Assembly (NCBI GenBank): GCA_943737045.1
Contig: CALSFV010000050.1
Span: forward strand, 248,001-312,000
Direction of reading: 5' to 3'
Length of the DNA stretch: 64,000 nt
From: Parapristionchus giblindavisi
Taxonomy: Eukaryota; Nematoda; Chromadorea; Rhabditida; Diplogasteridae
The notes beneath the pieces were generated by a model. The model saw only the letters and a list, made by a program, of their open reading frames with translations, was not told where the DNA came from and searched no databases. Position 1 is the first letter of the stretch, and every line of letters starts with the position of its first letter. Of this stretch, positions 60,801 through 64,000 are shown piece after piece. The position numbers and the translations under genes were made by a program.

Positions 60801-61932
60801 AATAGATAAAGGCACCTTGTGTAAATAGATTTTTCAGTCACTGTAGATTCTCATGTTTAGGCTCGTTATCCTCGCTGTGGTATCGCCGATGTATCCCTAA
60901 ACGAAGCGAAGCAGCCCGATATGCCTCTGTACGATTTATCGATTGGTTATACACAGTTTTACGTTTTAACGTATTGTTATTATGCACAGGAGATTTTCGT
61001 AAACACTTGAATATTGTTTTTTTAGAGTAGCTAGGTAGTTAGGATTACTGAATCTGAACATGAACATGCGATGCTTACGTTGTTCGCAGTTCCTTGCAAT
61101 ATCGATTGATTATTATCGATTATCTTTGTAGTTCGTTCCCCCGCGAGAACATCATCTTCAAGCGCAGCAGTGAGCTCTCTGGTGCATCTGCTAACCGCAG
61201 TAAGTATGCATACTGAGTACAAGAAGAGGAGCAGCAGTGCATCCAGAAATACCCCAAAATCATCTATATCTTCTTCTACGCTTTACAGCTTTCCACTCTT
61301 CTGAGGCTCGACCCTTCTACCATGCTCCTCCCGCATGCGCTAGCAAGAAGCAAGGCTCTAGCAAGAAGGAGGCTAGCAAGGTTGACAATTTTTAAAAAAA
61401 TGAGAGAGCATGGCCAAAGGGGTGGGTATAATAATACTTTATCTATCAGCACATTAAATGCAGAGAGGGCCAAAACCGAGAGGGGTGGGGTGGAGTCGAA
61501 TTATCTATCAAGTTCCCGTCTCATATATTACATTTTCCAGAAGGACTCCAAGAAGAGCGTTAAGAAGGATAAGAAGAAGGATCCGAAGACGTCGACCAAG
61601 CCGAAGTCGTGAGAGACTTACAATTAGTTTCATTATTAAAAGCTTTGTCTTTAGTTAGTTAAGTCGTTACTTAGTTATTGATTAAGGATCTTACCTTAGT
61701 ACCTTACCTTAGGAATTACCTTAATCATTAAGGACTTCCGTATCTGTATCTAAGTCCAACAAGTCCAGCAAGAGTCAGAAGAGCCAGAAGTCGACCAAGA
61801 GTGATAAGTCTGCAAAGAGCCAGAAGTCGCTAAAGAGCCAGACTGACTCTAAGACGGTATCGATCAATGGAGTGAATTTAGATTATTGATTGATTGTCGT
61901 TTCAGAAGGTCCGCGTAGTCAAGAAGTACTAG
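57815..61932 (+). CDS. BTB/BACK protein with Ser/Lys-rich N-terminus
   Basis: Exons: 57815-57849, 57994-58198, 58627-58707, 58940-59101, 59156-59245, 59307-59402, 59456-59548, 59596-59640, 59690-59835, 59888-59954, 60050-60166, 60647-60721, 60861-60928, 61132-61199, 61289-61380, then either 61541-61612 (503 aa) or 61755-61856 plus 61906-61932 (522 aa). Residues 1-161 are Ser/Lys-rich, with K-S-G-K-S-T units from an 18-bp DNA repeat. Next comes a BTB-like fold (DIIRLTCGEDVYHVSSRQFA; RHFDKVTVRVLAEFIES; LLKFARVFEMESLRSQLE) and a BACK-like part (FNIAIALFARCDLNVTSELQ; VVDAMLFWLAG). BTB-BACK proteins often serve as CUL3 ubiquitin-ligase adaptors; that role is inferred. No kelch repeats; the tail is again Ser/Lys-rich. 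Acceptor of exon 9 (CGATAG) is atypical. The gene sits between two dehydrogenase paralogues, 371 bp after the first. Confidence 0.78.
58961..59072 (+). repeat. 18-bp coding minisatellite
   Basis: AAGTCTGGAAAGTCTACC repeats about five times in phase with the BTB gene, coding Lys-Ser-Gly-Lys-Ser-Thr units (first copies Asp instead of Thr). Confidence 0.9.
60216..60238. repeat. Poly-A run
   Basis: About 19 A residues inside intron 11 of the BTB gene. Confidence 0.9.
60329..60566. repeat. Foldback family F
   Basis: Ends TGCACTGACGGCAAA and TTTGCCGTGAGTGTGCA; inside BTB gene intron 11. Related to 54240-54469. Confidence 0.8.
61541..61932 (+). other. Two alternative 3' ends of the BTB gene
   Basis: Exon 15 ends in phase 0. 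Exon 61541-61612 opens behind TTTTCCAG and ends in TGA. Exon 61755-61856 also opens in phase 0, is open only in the Ser/Lys frame, and joins 61906-61932 (KVRVVKKY, stop). The two cannot be joined to each other in frame through the GTGAGA donor at 61609, so they look mutually exclusive. AATAAA at 62083. Confidence 0.55.
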
Positions 61933-62082
61933 GGGATCGTGACTATGTTCCATTATATTGGAACGATAAACAATAATTTGTGATGTGGTCTTAATGTACA
62001 TACAGTAAATGAATTAATGACAACATTAACAAGTTTATGAATTTGAGCCATGTTTTAAAAGTAAAGTTATCTATTTTTTTAA

Positions 62083-62088
62083 AATAAA
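62083..62088 (+). terminator. Poly(A) signal, BTB gene
   Basis: AATAAA in AAAATAAATTATTAAATAAA, 151 bp after the stop at 61932. Confidence 0.5.
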
Positions 62089-62369
62089 TTATTAAATAAA
62101 ATAATGTAAATGAAATAAAAAATATAGTAAATATCAACAACCGAAGATTGTAATATACCGTGAAAAAACAACTTGCGATCTCTCAACTATTGGGGAAACT
62201 CATTTCAGTCTCTTACGAACGATAATTTTAATCCAAACACACACACGCAGAAGATATTGAAATAGAGGTCGTTCTCCGCCAGAATTTTCAGAGATCAAAG
62301 ATCAACTCTTTCGAACTGATATTTCTATGCAAGACTATTACACAATTGTACTACATGAACTTGTGTTCA

Positions 62370-62483
62370 TTGAAGTTGCACCCCGATTTAATTTGAAACT
62401 CTCTGATCTGACAATGGTCTCTCGCTTTCTTTTTGCACGAGAGAGCGTCGACAGAGCGGAGAGTACTATGAGTTCGGGGGTTT
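62370..62483. repeat. MITE-A copy
   Basis: TTGCACCCCGATTTAATTTG left; inner GTCTCTCGCTTTC / CGAGAGAGCG; right AGTTCGGGGG. Confidence 0.75.
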
Positions 62484-63003
62484 TATGAAAGATTCTAAGA
62501 TCGATGAAGAACTTTGGAGGATGAGGGGACAACAGGGGAGTGTGTGGACCTCAGATGATCAGATTGGATAAAGTGTGTAATAGCCCCTCTCACTCTAACT
62601 CGTTCTACTCCCTTCTACTTTCACTCAGGAACCTTCCCATGCCATTTAACTTACAAGTAAGTTCATTAATTATCCATGATTAGGATAAAAACAGAACCGA
62701 AATAATGATTTACTGATTGATTGATCAATACTTGACTCAAATAACCTATGTGTTTTAATAATAGTAAAAAAAACCTATCGATATCTTGGTAAACAACAAT
62801 GATCGGGGGTTTGGCTTATCCTTGGCCAGTCTTATCAATACGAAGAACTGATAAGGGTGTGACTGCCATTTGAGTATCGATTATAGTTTTCTATTATGCA
62901 TTCTTTTGATTTTGTGATTTGGAATGTTTAACACCGTCGGTGTCTTCATCTCCGTCGGGGTTACAGAGGGGTGGTTTGGGGATAAATGAGAGTCAAAACA
63001 GGC

Positions 63004-63169
63004 AGTAGGTCGAATAAGAACCGATGAATAATAACCGATTGGATGATAGCCATTTGCATATGACAGACCGCTAATCACGCTAATGAATAGACGCTAATGA
63101 TTATAGACAAAGTATGCAAATGATTATCATCCAGTCAGTCATTATTCATCGGTTCTCATCCGACCTAGT
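63004..63169. repeat. Foldback family C
   Basis: AGTAGGTCGAATAAGAACCG left and CGGTTCTCATCCGACCTAGT right; about 100 bp upstream of the second dehydrogenase start. Confidence 0.8.
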
Positions 63170-63267
63170 GCCGCAAAACTGGGCAAAATCGAGATAGTGT
63201 GCGAAATTAAGAGCCATTTAGCAATGTTTTTGGTTATGTACTATTGCTGCAATAACTTGATTCAGAT

Positions 63268-64000
63268 ATGATCTTTCTCATTCTATTCTTAATTGGCTTT
63301 GCCGTATTCCTGAAACTCTCCGACAGCTCCCTCAACCTCTTCTTCTGGAGTCGCGTAAGCAGAAAGACCGAAGGTATTTTGATCTTTGATCTTTAATAAT
63401 TTGAAACGTTGATCTGTATGAGGTTCTTGCATAAGTTCCTGACTTTTTTTGGATTTGTTTTCACTGGAGTGTTCACTGGAGTACCAATTAGACCTAGGGC
63501 TAGAGTATCGATTAAGAACTTCGAAGACCTTCTGCAAGTTTATTTTGTCAAGATTTCGATCGATCGGTAGAGGCATTCTAAAAATTTCTTTTTTTATAAT
63601 CGGCTTACTTTAAAATAATAGAAATAATTATTCTCAGCTGATCATTATCGTGGAAAGGTTGTCTGGATCATTGGTGCTTCTTCGGGAATCGGAGAGCACA
63701 TTGCTCTGAGGTTTGATCTTTGGTCTTTGATCTTTGATCTTTTGCCGTTTCAAGGCTCGCTACGTTCTCGAACTCACTGATCCTATCTGCTCGCCGTACT
63801 GATCTATTGGAGACGGTCGCCAAGAAGTGTCGAGGTTATTTTTTATTAGTTTTTGAATTATGGTAATTGATCTTTGATCTTTGATCTTTGAACTTTAATC
63901 ATTGTTCTCTTTTCAGATGCAAACTCGCAATGTGAAGTGAAGATTCTCCCAATCGATATTTGCGATTTCGAAAGTCTCGCGAGTAAGACAAAGGAAGCTG
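63268..64000 (+). CDS. Second DHRS7-like dehydrogenase, 5' part
   Basis: Exons 63268-63373, 63638-63710, 63755-63834 and 63917 onward, cut by the window end after about 114 residues. It has the same membrane anchor (MIFLILFLIGFAVFL), the cofactor motif GASSGIG and the LSARR and LPIDI runs as the gene at 54998. Intron positions and phases match that gene, and exons 2 and 3 have identical lengths (73 and 80 bp). The Ser/Tyr/Lys active site lies beyond the window. The ATG follows a lone GATTCAG acceptor by two bases. Exon 3 uses TTTCAAG as acceptor. Clearly a local duplicate; activity cannot be judged. Confidence 0.85.

Larger units (their letters stand above)
61933..63267. other. Gap between BTB gene and second dehydrogenase
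   Basis: Holds AATAAA (62083), a MITE-A copy (62370-62483) and a family-C foldback (63004-63169). No exon seen. Confidence 0.6.

Overview
The window looks like nuclear DNA of a nematode. Genes are split into many short exons (about 60-250 bp) joined across phase-consistent introns with TTTCAG-type acceptors. Several start codons sit a few bases behind a lone acceptor, as expected for spliced-leader trans-splicing. Introns are full of small foldback transposons and TACNGTA words. The layout (very short exons, intronic TACNGTA and GATCTTTGATC tracts) would fit a rhabditid or diplogastrid worm, but that placement is a guess. Nothing looks bacterial, viral or organellar.

Layout. (1) 1-34000, minus strand: one very large gene of 37 exons. 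It starts at 33930 and reads RCC1-like repeats, DH, PH and about eight MORN repeats, the architecture of alsin (ALS2). Its tail exons lie at 1064-1537, beyond a 3.2-kb transposon nested in a MITE. The VPS9 domain is not seen and may lie off the left edge. A 14.9-kb intron (10724-25816) between the DH and PH parts holds a tRNA-Val(CAC) gene and a complete opposite-strand gene for a 251-aa secreted cysteine-containing protein. (2) 34000-37300: simple repeats and MITEs, no gene seen. (3) 37310-38067 plus: a two-exon HYLS1-type centriolar protein. (4) 39178-44199 plus: a 12-exon JmjC/cupin protein of the HSPBAP1 family, with one apparently non-canonical 3' splice site. (5) 45790-52393 minus: a seven-exon LAMTOR1 (p18, Ragulator) homologue, with a 1.63-kb sequence present twice in tandem in one intron. 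(6) 54998-57443 plus: an 11-exon DHRS7-type short-chain dehydrogenase. (7) 57815-61932 plus: a BTB/BACK protein with a long Ser/Lys-rich N-terminus and two possible 3' ends. (8) 63268-64000 plus: the first four exons of a paralogue of (6), cut by the window end.

Functional links are loose. ALS2 acts in endosomal Rab5/Rac signalling and LAMTOR1 anchors Ragulator on late endosomes/lysosomes, but shared location here does not show co-regulation. The dehydrogenase pair around the BTB gene is best read as a local duplication.

Mobile DNA is the other theme. There are about 18 copies or pieces of one 100-bp palindromic MITE, at least seven other foldback or TIR families, a decayed 1.26-kb mariner-size element with TA flanks, a hAT-type MITE (8-bp target duplication) nested inside a larger foldback, and a 3.2-kb TIR element containing exon/intron-like modules and three similar hairpins. 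All exon coordinates were read by eye from splice signals, phase and protein family patterns; no search was run.
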